DNA from: Diphasiastrum complanatum
Lineage: Eukaryota; Streptophyta; Lycopodiopsida; Lycopodiales; Lycopodiaceae
Direction of reading: 5' to 3'
Assembly (NCBI GenBank): GCA_029204225.1
Contig: CM055106.1
Coordinates: forward strand, 46,485,180 to 46,549,179
DNA: 64,000 bases
Part shown: piece by piece, positions 1 through 10,491 of the stretch
How positions within the stretch are numbered: position 1 is the stretch's first letter
Layout of the letters: the number at the start of each line of letters is the position of its first letter
The notes under the pieces: model-generated
The model's database searches: none
The model's input: the letters and a program-made list of their open reading frames with translations, nothing else
What the model was told of the DNA's origin: nothing
Made by a program: the position numbers and the translations under genes

Positions 1-1004
1 GACAATTTGACTCAATAAAAATGCTCCCTAAAGGACAACAATATTGAATATAAATGGTACGTATTCTAGAAGCTGGATAGGCTATGCTTCTTCTTGATTT
101 CATCTACCTTGGGGGAGAAGTTTGACAGCTGATAGGACAGTGGTTCAACCGACCACAATTTCTATAGGCTGTTTAGCAAGTCATGGACCAAAAGCTTACT
201 GATCTTGTGTGGAGAAGGCGAGTGTTCGGGAAACCTTTTTGGGTTCTCCTCCAAAAACCTGTATTTCAAGAACTCTTCTGATTTTTTCAAGGATGACTCT
301 CAATACATGCCGGTTATACATTATTTTATGAACTAAGAAAACCTACAATTTTTTAAGCATGCCATTTTTTGACAAAAGTTCCCGATTCCATCTTGGACCT
401 TGCCGGCTCTCCCGAACACTGGAGAAGGCTCAAAATTTTTGTTTCAAGACATCTTAAATTTCTACACAAAGTCTCACAAGGCATTCATCCTTTTCTATTA
501 GGATTTCAATTAATTCAAATTTTAGGTGATGCAATAATCAACGTTAAAATGTTAAATTTGTACATTTCGATTTATATTAAAAGTTAATAATGATTACGAA
601 ATACTTGTATGGTTTTGTAGTTAATAAGAAGTAAAATGACATAAAAGTTTATTATGAGCCACTTAAAGAATGTATTAGAGCCTAGAGCCAAACTAATTAT
701 TATTAAAAAAACTAAAAAAATTTACATACTAATTTATATAAAAATGAAAACCTGTAATTTCATATTTGATAGGCTAATAACCTATGAGGGCTCAAACATG
801 TATGTTAGGAGAACTTACACAAAATCTGTTAGTAGGTGAATTAAAAATTTGGTAGGCTTTTTTCTATGAGTTATAAGTTTTTGGCAAGCACTGGATCATG
901 GTTTGGACAATTTGACTCAATGTAAATGGTAGGCATACCTTGTCACTTGTCGAGTACTCTAGGAGCTTGACAGTCTATGCTTCTTGGTATTATCATCATA
1001 CGGT
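1..1004. other. AT-rich intergenic DNA, no gene recognised
   Basis: No coding region I can support; the short open frames here have no recognisable motif. A short sequence at 1-16 recurs at about 906-921, and both copies are followed by a similar stretch ending near a 'ctatgcttctt' string. This is therefore probably a diverged direct repeat of about 0.9 kb spacing, part of an old dispersed repeat. Confidence 0.5.
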
Positions 1005-1006
1005 AC

Positions 1007-1095
1007 CGTAATGCATAGTTGCTGCAAAAAAAGCAGAACGGGCAACCCATGTCTATGTTTTTCAAATGCAGATTCTACTGCAACTATACATTACG
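1007..1095. repeat. Short inverted repeat (foldback 1)
   Basis: The left arm CGTAATGCATAGTTGC and the right arm GCAACTATACATTACG are reverse complements except for one position, separated by about 57 bases. The unit could fold into a hairpin. It lies directly beside a larger foldback (1100-1211). It could be a MITE remnant or a small-RNA precursor; nothing in the sequence decides between them. Confidence 0.6.
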
Positions 1096-1099
1096 CAAT

Positions 1100-1211
1100 G
1101 GAATGAGCTGAGCAAATGACATTCTGCCCGGTAAAGAATCATATTCTCGGCCCCTTCGGGCCTCACCTATGACTCTTTACAGGGCAAAATGCCATTTGCC
1201 CGACTCATTCC
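1100..1211. repeat. Imperfect 112-bp inverted repeat (foldback 2)
   Basis: The two halves are imperfect reverse complements along nearly their whole length. They begin GGAATGAG and end CTCATTCC, with the centre at GGCCCCTTCGGGCC near 1149-1162. Several mismatches are scattered along about 50-base arms, and the predicted shape is one long hairpin with a tight GC-rich tip. No flanking duplication was found. A miRNA-type precursor or foldback MITE are both possible. Confidence 0.65.
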
Positions 1212-2955
1212 ATAATACGTGATGTCTTGATCATAGAAACCTCATGGGCATTTGACAATAGATGCTCTATGTTCTCTTGTACATTTGATCAAAGTCATTA
1301 ATACATTTCTTTAAAGTATTTATTAGAGGTGATTACGTTTCCAATTTGTTTTTGAAATTGCTATGTGCCCCTCCAATCCCATAATTGTGTGATGTCCCCC
1401 ATCATCTTTTTGCTATGATCAATATCACGATAAGTTCTTCACTCAAAAAGTGAGTGGCCCTAATTAGCATCATGGCAACATTTGCCTTAGCTCACATTGT
1501 GTCATCAATAAGAAGAAATATGAAATTGTTGTTCTCTCCCAAGACCTGCCACCCTTGGTGATGCCTCTTGGGTTAATCACTAAGCCTTACAATCATCCCC
1601 ATCACTCCTATATTATTTGTATGTTGGGAATCAATTAAGGTGTTTATTTGAACAAATTTGATGATTATAATCCATCAAATGATTTGAGAAGAAAATTTTT
1701 AAACGGAAAGTCAATACCCTTCCTTTGTTGCTCGACTTACTATCATAAGCACATAGTGTCCTCTTACATAGTGTTTTTCATTTCAAGATTACTCTAATCG
1801 AAAAAGAATCATTATTGTGTCTTTAATACCATGGCAAAAATTCACAAAATCTCCGTAACCTGGGTATCAATATGAATAGTAAGATAGTTAATATTGGGTG
1901 TCCGGTTCTAGGCCCGGGTATTAAAATTTATATACCAATCGGGTAGGCTTTTTGATACCATGTTGATACCCATTATTAATACCAGTTGTGACCCTATATA
2001 CCCACCCAACAATGGTTATGACAATCAAGTGTTTGCCTTGCAAAGAGGTTTTTATGAAGAGAATATTTTAAAAAGAGATAATTGCTTTGAAAAGTGGGGC
2101 TCACAATGGTATGGCACTTACAAAGGGCTAGGGCAACTTAGAGTATTTTCTTAGTGACCTAAGGAGACCAAATTTATATAAATTGCATGATCCTTTTTAG
2201 GGTTAGGGCATTTTAGGGCGATCTTTGTAGTGATGTTTATGTAAATTGCACTAGCCATCTTGCATTGGGATTGACTGTGACGATGAGATGATAGAGGAGG
2301 GAGGATGCAATCGGAGATGGAAGACAAATTTTCTCTTAAAAGCGTGTCTGATTTTGTGTGGGGCCATAGCTGAAGCAAGCACAGATGGACAATAGAAAGT
2401 GATGGTCAAGAGAGGAAGGTGGTCGCCTGCGCGTGCGTTGCTCGAAACCATATTTGTTGGGTCTGGTATTTTCCTTTCTTGACCAGGCTCTTCCTTGCAT
2501 AATCCTGCCTCATGCTCGCCCTTCCGCCAGCCGGGGATATTCATCATCTGAGCTTTACATGATTCGCCAGAGATCAAGGAGCGCAGCATTGTATTGGATA
2601 TCATGGCAGCATTCTGGTGGGCTCCTTTGCAGTTTGATTATAAGTACTGGCGCCGCCTCTTTACATTAAAAGCATGATGCATTCGCAGTTGAATCGATCA
2701 ATGCAACACGGGATATAAGTCTCTTCTCTGATTGATCTTTACAAGAAGATGCAATATACTAGTGTTTGCAGGTATTCTTCTTCCCAGTTGGCTTGGTCTG
2801 TCACTGCGTTGATTAATATTCAGTGCACTATGTGAGAATAGTATAGGGCGAGGATGATCAGTTTTTGAGGTAGAGGCCGTTTCTCGGATTTTATGAATTA
2901 AAGAGAATATTGTCAGTTCTAGAATTAGTAGAGATATCTCGGCTTTCAAGGGCTA
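1212..2955. other. Upstream flank of the VQ gene
   Basis: There is no gene I can support. From about 2250 the base composition rises toward that of the VQ gene, so this part probably holds its promoter and 5' leader. I could not fix a TATA box or transcription start. An antisense open frame at 2251-2604 has no recognisable motif. Confidence 0.4.
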
Positions 2956-4371
2956 ATGGCAGCATGGGAATCATGGCTGCCAGTCCAGAAAAGAAGACTC
3001 TCTCTCCAGCAAGGACAGGTGTGGCTAACTCAGCATCCCCAGCGTGATGCAACCGCTCTTATCCAAGCCTTACAAAAAGAGTATCACTTTAGCAATCCAA
3101 AAACCTCTCAATCGCGTGCTTTATCCAACTCCATCATCGATACTTTCACAGGCGGCTGTTCGGAAGAATCTGCGAACCTGCAACCTTTGATCAGCTTCTC
3201 GGAGGAGCACATCGACGTTCCAACAGATACTTCGTTCCTATGGCAAGCCTTTCATGCACATGAGAGCGAAGATTTGATCGCCTCCTCGGAAACCGGCTCA
3301 CCTGTTGTTGGTATGGAAAGCGCATTTGAATCTATTCATGATTCTTCAAGTGCACCCAGCGATGGATTATTGCTATCCAAATCTCCTGGAAGATGGAGTA
3401 GCTTGACTAACAATGTCAATTTCCAGTCATCGCTTGGCAAGCACACCTTAAACAACAACAACAGAACGGTAATGGGATCGACTTCACCAGCATCCAGACC
3501 GGAGTTCTTAGACTCTGATCGTGTAACATTGGCTGCTCCCGGAGCTCCACCCTCATCCAACGTTGTAGCGCTCGTCGATGCACCTTCATCTGTTCGGGCA
3601 GGAGGTAAAAGACTCAGCAAGAAACGAACCAGGGCGTCTCGCGGACCTCCAACAACGATTCTAGAGGCTGACTCTAGCAATTTTCGAGCCATGGTACAGC
3701 AACTCACTGGTATGGTCCCCTCATCACCTAATTTCCTCTCATCCTCTCTGCAGCACAGCAGGCTCGAGCAGCTTAGCTCTCATCACGGGCTTGTCAGGCC
3801 ACAGCCAACTCGCCCGGCAGCTTTTGCAGCAGGCCAGAGCTCGGTCCCAAGATTAGCGAGGCTTCATCGTGAATGGCTCCGCACGGCAGATCCTACGTCT
3901 CTTCACGGTTCGCAGGCTTCCACGTACAGGGAGTCACCAAAAAGCCACGAAGTAGCACCATCCACGTTTGTGTCGAAGCAGCTGGGTTTAGATCATCAGC
4001 CAAACTCAGCAATGGATTTCTCTAAAATTTCTGAAGAATCTAGAAGCCACTTGAATCCTTCATCCGTCTTTCAGCCGCTTGGTTACCTAGATATGGCACC
4101 TCTACTGTCTGCTAGAGATCATTCTCCATCTCATATGCTCGCTGATGAATTTCAATTTTGGGACTCAAAAGTAGATCAAAGTCTGAGAAACATCAATTTT
4201 GATGACCTTTCCAGCGTCAAACTAGTTTCACCCTCGAAGAATATGGACTGCTCCGAGAATCAATTTCATGACAAAGCAACGATAGATCGCCATGCAACTA
4301 GTCTTGATATCAGCTCTACTGATAGGTCCTCTGGTAACATAGTAGACTCCTGGCTTTCTCAGGCAGATTAG
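2956..4371 (+). CDS. VQ motif-containing protein, 471 aa
   Basis: VQ proteins are plant-specific nuclear cofactors that bind WRKY transcription factors or MAP-kinase partners and tune defence and development (family knowledge). The hallmark FxxxVQxLTG is present as FRAMVQQLTG at residues 243-252. It is preceded by a basic stretch (KRLSKKRTRASRG) and PPTTILEADSSN, a layout typical of the family. The rest is Ser-, Pro- and His-rich and probably disordered. The ATG at 2956 lies in a good context and the frame is open to TAG at 4369-4371 with no intron, as is common for VQ genes. At 471 residues it is longer than most flowering-plant members. GC content is clearly higher than in the surroundings. 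The specific partner cannot be told. Confidence 0.9.
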   Translation: MAAWESWLPVQKRRLSLQQGQVWLTQHPQRDATALIQALQKEYHFSNPKTSQSRALSNSIIDTFTGGCSEESANLQPLISFSEEHIDVPTDTSFLWQAFHAHESEDLIASSETGSPVVGMESAFESIHDSSSAPSDGLLLSKSPGRWSSLTNNVNFQSSLGKHTLNNNNRTVMGSTSPASRPEFLDSDRVTLAAPGAPPSSNVVALVDAPSSVRAGGKRLSKKRTRASRGPPTTILEADSSNFRAMVQQLTGMVPSSPNFLSSSLQHSRLEQLSSHHGLVRPQPTRPAAFAAGQSSVPRLARLHREWLRTADPTSLHGSQASTYRESPKSHEVAPSTFVSKQLGLDHQPNSAMDFSKISEESRSHLNPSSVFQPLGYLDMAPLLSARDHSPSHMLADEFQFWDSKVDQSLRNINFDDLSSVKLVSPSKNMDCSENQFHDKATIDRHATSLDISSTDRSSGNIVDSWLSQAD

Positions 4372-5850
4372 AAACCAGCTGAACTGTAATTAGGAAAACG
4401 GTACGCCATATACTAACATCCATGTATGATGATATATTCAGGCCTTTGAATACAGCATTTTCTCTTTTGGCTCTTTCCATGTATTCCATGACCTATGGCA
4501 GTTGATCATGTCAACTATTGAACCTATAAAGGAAATTTTATCACAACAAGGGTCTTATGCTCCGAGTTTACGTAGGACCTGCTGCATATGTAGAGCTTGG
4601 ATCACCATATCATCTGTATACATGAAGAGGATAAACCTCGCAGGGAGGCTCAGCGCCCACGATATAGCTGAAAATTACATTCAACAAAATCGACAGAGCA
4701 GAACACAGGAGCGCAGTACTTCTCTGTCCAACTAAGGATAGCAAGTCAGTGACTAAATGCTGCAGTAAGCGTGTGGAATGGTGAATTCAAACTTCAACTG
4801 TAGTTATAAGGGTAAGCTGCATCTCCAGTATATCTAGCGAATAACGATATCAGCATAAGATCAGAACCACCATTATGTACATGTTCCTGTCAGTGTGTTA
4901 ACCTTTGTTGGAGTGACCGTGTCCAGAACAGTCACAGGACACAGGATTCACTACAAAATGGGATGTAGAGGGATTATGTGAACGGCATGCTGGGAACAGG
5001 CATTATATTCCCATAAATCATATCTGCGGTAATTAAAACAACTCAGAAAAGGATTCCTCGTTGCTGATGCATAAAACATAGGTCGAATGGTCATCAGTAT
5101 AAGACCTTGTTCTCTGAGTAGCGGATGAGATGGAATAGGATAGGTGAAAAAGGAGCTTGCAAAATGTATTTTTATGATTAGAAGGTCCGCAAACAATTCT
5201 ATTGGAGGTATTCTTCAGCATGACTCTTATACTGCACGTGAAAAATGATAGGGTTCTCCTAGGTGACTTGTCTTATAGATGATACTGTTCGATTTGAAAT
5301 CATGGATGTATTGGATGCCGATCTTACACATGCAAGAATATAATTGAGCTCACAAGAATTCACAAGGAAATTGCACATACAGATTACTCACCACCCAGCT
5401 ATGGAACACAACTATGTGTTCACTCCAAAGCCAACGAGATCATAGAGAATTTGAAAATCTCATGTACTTTCAGGTCTATCTTCTCTAATGAATGATTCCT
5501 TTGAGAAATTACTCCGATTCAACTTTTGAGATTGTCGATTCCTTCACTATTTTTTAGATACCTTATCGTTATAAATCATATGTCCATGCATTAATATGAA
5601 ATGTCCAAGATGAAGTAGTTTGTTCTTCAAAAACTCAGATGTGGTTTTGTTGAGAAACGTCATGTGTTTAACCTTTGTGGAGATAGACCATGGATTATTC
5701 TATTGGAGTTTATTATATCGTGTCTCCAATTGAGTGAAAACATTATGCCTATAAATACAAAGTGAGTTTTGTGAAATTTCTTTTTGGTAATTAGAAAAGA
5801 TGAGTAAACCATTCACCATTCTCAAGGTTGAACCTATGTGAACTAGATTG
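4372..5850. other. 3' flank of the VQ gene, no gene recognised
   Basis: This is moderately AT-rich sequence. Short open frames occur on both strands, but none shows a domain or motif that I recognise. The first few hundred bases should hold the VQ 3' untranslated region and polyadenylation site, which I cannot place precisely. Confidence 0.4.
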
Positions 5851-5990
5851 ATTATTTTGTTACCTTCGTTGATGATTCTAGTAGAAAGTCTTGGATCTAC
5901 TTCATGAAACACAAGTGTGATGCTTTTTTTGGCCACTTTTGTGGATTCAAAAATATGGTAGAGAACCAAACAATCAAGTTAGATGGAGGT
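5851..5990 (+). pseudogene. Ty1/copia integrase fragment
   Basis: Translating the plus strand gives YFVTFVDDSSRKSWIYFMKH followed by a stretch ending VENQTIKLDGGT. This matches the start of a copia integrase core, where the first catalytic Asp region leads to a 'FIDDYSRKTW' type motif. It is short and has stops on both sides, and no LTR or further pol domain is found beside it. It is an old truncated copy. Confidence 0.6.
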
Positions 5991-7161
5991 ACATGTGACT
6001 ATGGTTTGCAAACATTTGTGGATTTTTTCCACTTAGCATAGTATTGAAGACAAATTTCAACCCCCTATACACCACAACAAAGTTAAAATTTCGATAGGAT
6101 CTAGTGCAGTATACAGATTACATCAATCAATCACCATAGCTACTCCTCACAAGCTCTCAAAGATGGCACAACAAAAGTTAATTGTATTACCAAAGAAACT
6201 GTATATATAGAGTATTCACAGACTTCCTAAAAGGACAAGTGGGACAATTTCTCACAACAAGTATTGTAAATAACTCGATATAGGCTCATTTTTCCTATGT
6301 GTGGCTACTCGGCTAACCCAAGTAGCCGGCCACGGGATGAGTGCCCAACTGATAAGACAATAATGGGTCACATCATGGTCACTACCAAATAAATAAATCC
6401 AATTAATTGTATATTAATTACAATATCACATTTGAAGCTTACATAAAATGTATATCATATTAACTTTGATTTATAACTCTTCTATTAAGCTCAATTTATG
6501 TGATAAGAGTAAGGAAATACACAGTGTAGCAACGTCTGGAGTATCCAAAAGATGTTATGCATGTTCTACGACCCAGTACTTGACTTAAACTCAAGCACAC
6601 CAATAAACCACCAGGTTTGACTCAAGAAGTATCATGCAAACACAATGCTCATACATAGAGTCTACCACTACCGACTGACTCGTCCCCAGTACATCTTGAA
6701 CACTAGTGGACTACATGAGCAACATGGCTCAAATTGAGAAAATCTCACTGCCACTATGAGACTTACGTCCTCTAATATCCTATCAGACACTTACAAGCAC
6801 AAACCTGTAAAGCTGACATAAATGAGCGACTGAGGCTCAACCTGAGGAAATCTTACTGCCACCATAAGATTGTGCTCTCACTAGATAGACAACTAGTATT
6901 ATGACAAGTCAATGAGCATATCAACTGATTACTTTGCTTCTAATGTAGCAAATGCATAAGCACATAAAACTCCAACTCAGATCTAGACCCTTGTGACAAG
7001 GTAACATGCAAGCACATCCATATTCATGCAAACCAACACGGATGATAAAGCATCAAATAGATGACAAAGGCCTGCCCATAGGTGGTATCTTGTCGTACCA
7101 GCACCTGTCACTTGTAGATCCTCTACTACACCACTGGTCTTCAAATCAGATCCTCGATAAT
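5991..7161. other. Intergenic repeat-derived DNA
   Basis: No gene was recognised. A block near 6720-6775 ('gaaaatctcactgccacta') recurs in diverged form near 6835-6870, a spacing of about 105 bases. This suggests old tandemly repeated or LTR-derived sequence. Confidence 0.35.
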
Positions 7162-7192
7162 CACTACAACAATACACGAGATTTTCAGCACC
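7162..7192. repeat. Putative CACTA-element terminus
   Basis: The sequence starts CACTACAACAATACACGAG, the diagnostic end of CACTA (En/Spm) DNA transposons. It lies about 0.65 kb beyond the C-terminal end of the TNP2-like transposase remnant at 7820-14570, the expected place for one end of that element. The matching opposite end (a TTGTAGTG-type terminus) was not found to the right, so the element seems truncated there. Confidence 0.5.
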
Positions 7193-7819
7193 TTTTTTGA
7201 GTGTCTTTTTTTAAAGATTAAATTTAAAATGAGTCACGGAGGGAGCAGAAAGCTCGAGCATTGGGTCTGACATTTGGCCTCGATATAAGCCTTGCAAATT
7301 TTAACGTGTTTTTCAAAGATTTATAGAGAGGGATATATGAAGGGTCATACAGAGGGTTATATGAAGAGTTATAGAGAGGATCAAGCAGGCCAAGAGGCAT
7401 TCCAGAGTACTCTACTCACTGAGGGTAATACCGTGATTGATGAAAAAAAGGCCCCTCGGTATAAACCACGGTATGTTACAAAATGTAAATGGATCTCACT
7501 TTTGAAAATTGTACATGTTGTCTATCGACACAATGAATTCCAATTTCTATCAACAATAGTTGCCATATCCACAAGTGAATGAAGAAATTTATGCATTACA
7601 AAAATATCATGACCACAATCTGCATACTCGCAAGCGTCGACTTCTTGTTTGATGTCAACTAGCCAAATAATAAAGTATAATTGTATCTATGAGCAATCTG
7701 ATCAATATTACAATGAGTTGAAGTACATCGTGCGTCTCACTTATTCATTTGGTGGTTCCTCGTTATCATTTGCCACATCATCATGCGACAAATTCTGCCA
7801 AACCAAATGAGTCTATCTA

Positions 7820-8985
7820 TTATTCTACCCAAATATCTCCTATGACATCATTATTAATAAGTTGATCTTCACAAACTAATGGCGACAGTGGCAACGAGGG
7901 AGACCGAGAAGGTGTGTTGTGTGTCGTCGATCCATCCAATGATGATGCATCACTCTCAATTTCATCATTAGCTTGTGAAGCTTGCACATGATCCTCCGAA
8001 AATGTGTCATCGAATCCATCATCACGATCTTGTTCCGGTCCATCAATTGACAGTGCCATGTCCTCCACGACATTTCTATTTTCAAAAATTCTTTTACTTC
8101 GAGGAGCAACTTGAATCATGTACCACTATCTGGAATCTGAACTGTCGGAGTAAAAGACCACCTGTAGTTGATTGATGTTACCAAGCCATAAACATTGACT
8201 CATAATTAGTATTTATATCTATGTTATAATTGCTTGGGTATAAACACAATATACATTTTTTGCAGTATACTAAAAATCAATTGATTCACAACAAAGGAGC
8301 ATAGACATCTTGAAGACATAAATGAAATGTACCTGTTCACATTGTTGTGGAAAAACAAACGTATCTCTTTGATCCGTCCAAAGCTTGGTGGAGTCAATGG
8401 TGAAATAACCACTCTCAACTATCTTGACAGTTGCATTGGGACCATTGCAAATAACTTTGAACCATTTGATATCAAATATGAAAATGTTGAATCCCCTAAA
8501 TCCAACTTCGAGGATGTCATTGATTGTCTCACAATAATCAAGTTGAGAAGCGACTAAATTGGTGTCAACCGTGCTTGCTCTACTCTCTTGGGTAAAATTT
8601 GCCATGATTCCACAATCATAGATGTTTTTATTTTTCTCAATGCACTCCTCCGTACAAAAGTGTCATCCATGCGTTCACAATGCATTGTATTTTTTGTACT
8701 GAATGAGAAAGAACAAAATTTTTCAGAGATATAAAAAACATGTAGAAAATCACAAGTACAAATTAAATAGCTTTACATGTGAATGATGTATATAGCTTAC
8801 ATGAAAATCACACCCCCTTGCAAATTCCCGCTCTCTCTTCGTTACTTCCTCATTGTTTGTCAAGGCTTCTCTAAGGGCATCACGTAGCCAATCAAGCGTC
8901 ATGTCCTTGGGTAGAAGGGCAAGGTCAGGTGGGTATGGTTGTCCTCTATGCCCTCTCTTGAAAGTGCCTCGAGCAGTTTGTATAT
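7820..8985 (-). pseudogene. CACTA (En/Spm) TNP2-like transposase, C-terminal half
   Basis: Minus-strand translation from 8605 to 8270 reads as a DUF4216-type domain. It has the pattern SQLDYCETINDILEV, then FNIFIFDIKWFKV, then a region ending FPQQCEQVHFIYV. Upstream, 8985-8750 encodes the linker of such proteins (LPKDMTLDWLRDALREALTN and CDFHV). The C-terminal acidic tail runs to a stop at 7820 and ends GDIWVE. Introns or gaps separate these blocks. Element A interrupts the gene at 8986; the upstream half resumes at 13251. CACTA transposases cut and paste the element in the nucleus. This copy is decayed and split and is not expected to be active. Confidence 0.8.
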
Positions 8986-9686
8986 TGTGAAGAATTGCCA
9001 AAAATTGGCAAATCTAGCTTGATCAAAAACCATGTAGAATAGTGTAAATTGTGTACACAAGTGAGTCCCACACATGTCAGGCCATGATGCCACATGGGAA
9101 ACCCATCCTAATGCAGGTTAGGTCAAGTCAAGAGAGTTGGTCATGTCTATTTGGTGGTCATCCCTACTTTATAGGACCTACACCTAAGTTTAAGGTGAAA
9201 ATTTGACCAACTAGCTACCTACCAAGCATAACTCTAGGAAATAGTCTAGGGTTTCATTTTAGGTCAAGGAGAGTGAGTTAACTTCCTTATTACATGCTGG
9301 AAATCCACCTAACTTCAAGAAGGAAGTCGAATTTGCTATGTATTCCCTCTCTCCATAGTGAGAAGATAGAAAATTTTTGGAGCTCATTAGCAATCTCAAG
9401 CTAGCTCACTATGTACATTGAGTTTTTGTGATCCAAATGCAACCAAATCAATTTCTACTTGTTTCTCAGGTTTAAGGCCGTACTAAAGCCTGTAGTACAC
9501 ACGTGTGGGCTCGTATTTCAATGTTTATCAATGCTTTTGATTGTTAATGCTTGTTGTTTGTCAAATTGCCAATCTAGATCAACTTTTTTGTGTCTAGTTT
9601 TTTGATAGATTGTTAAGCAAGCATCCAATCACTCTTGTGGATCTTTTGTAGATCCATTTATGGTCCTAAAGTACAGTACTTTCACA
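8986..9686 (+). repeat. Element A 5' LTR, 701 bp
   Basis: It starts TGTGAAGAATTGCC and ends ACTTTCACA, directly followed by the primer binding site. It contains the palindrome CACGTG (9500-9505) inside ACACACGTGTGG, a motif also present in the LTRs of the other copia elements here. Confidence 0.9.
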
Positions 9687-9698
9687 TGGTATCAGAGC
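9687..9698 (+). promoter_or_regulatory. Primer binding site of element A
   Basis: TGGTATCAGAGC directly abuts the LTR. This is the usual copia primer site, complementary to the 3' end of initiator methionine tRNA. An untranslated leader of about 0.8 kb follows before the gag ATG. The leader holds a duplicated stretch (around 10130-10230 and 10290-10430). Confidence 0.85.
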
Positions 9699-10491
9699 CA
9701 AGTACAAGAGCATAAGCCATTGATCTAATGCAAATCCATTTTTAGCAAGTTTTGGTGCTAAAAACTAGTATTGAGAGGGCAAGCTAGAATCTTGATTTTG
9801 GTGAGGAGATTTGATCCCAAACTTGGTAGGGGTCCAAATCCGTACTGTCCACATGTGTGGGCACCTCTGAACCTGAATTTAATGCATGGTATTCATTTGA
9901 TCCAAAAAAATTCAATTTGTGAGCTATTGGTGTAATTTTTGGTGGAGATCCTAGGATAATCTACCAAGATCATTTGCCATTGATTAGATTTGAATTTGTT
10001 TCATGGAATCTAATTAATCTAGGCTGAGTTTAAGTCCTATTAAGGTTAAAAACAGGTCTTGAAAGTACACCAAGAAGGAAGAAAGAGATTAAGTCATTTT
10101 TTTGTCCAAAAATAGCCAAAATTGGCAAGATTTGATTGTAAGTAGATTTCACATCATCTTATCTTCATTCCAACGTTGTGAGGGAGTGCTAGAACTGAGA
10201 TTATAAGTCCATTTGTTGGACTAGAAATCTAATTTGAGTGAAAAACTACAAGAGAGAGACCTTAGTGAGTTTCTAGAGACAATCAAATCCATTTCTTGGC
10301 AAGATTTGTTTGAAAGTAGTTTTCACTTCATCTTATCTTCATTCCAGCTTTGTGAGGGAGTGATAGAACTGTGATTATAAGTCCATTTGTTGGATTAGAA
10401 ATCAAATTTGAGTGAAACACTGCAAGTGTGAGATCTTTGTGAGTTTCAAGTCAATCAAATCTATTTCTTGTTTGTAGAAGTCACTAGTAAG

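Noticed and set aside
2225-2233. TTTGTAGTG as a CACTA right end
   Set aside because: It is too short a match, with no partner terminus or transposase on its left side.
2251-2604. 117-aa minus-strand frame upstream of the VQ gene
   Set aside because: It has no recognisable motif, and the region is better read as the VQ promoter and leader.
3336-3707. 123-aa antisense frame within the VQ gene
   Set aside because: It is a shadow of a GC-richer coding strand; the sense frame has the VQ motif and the antisense has none.
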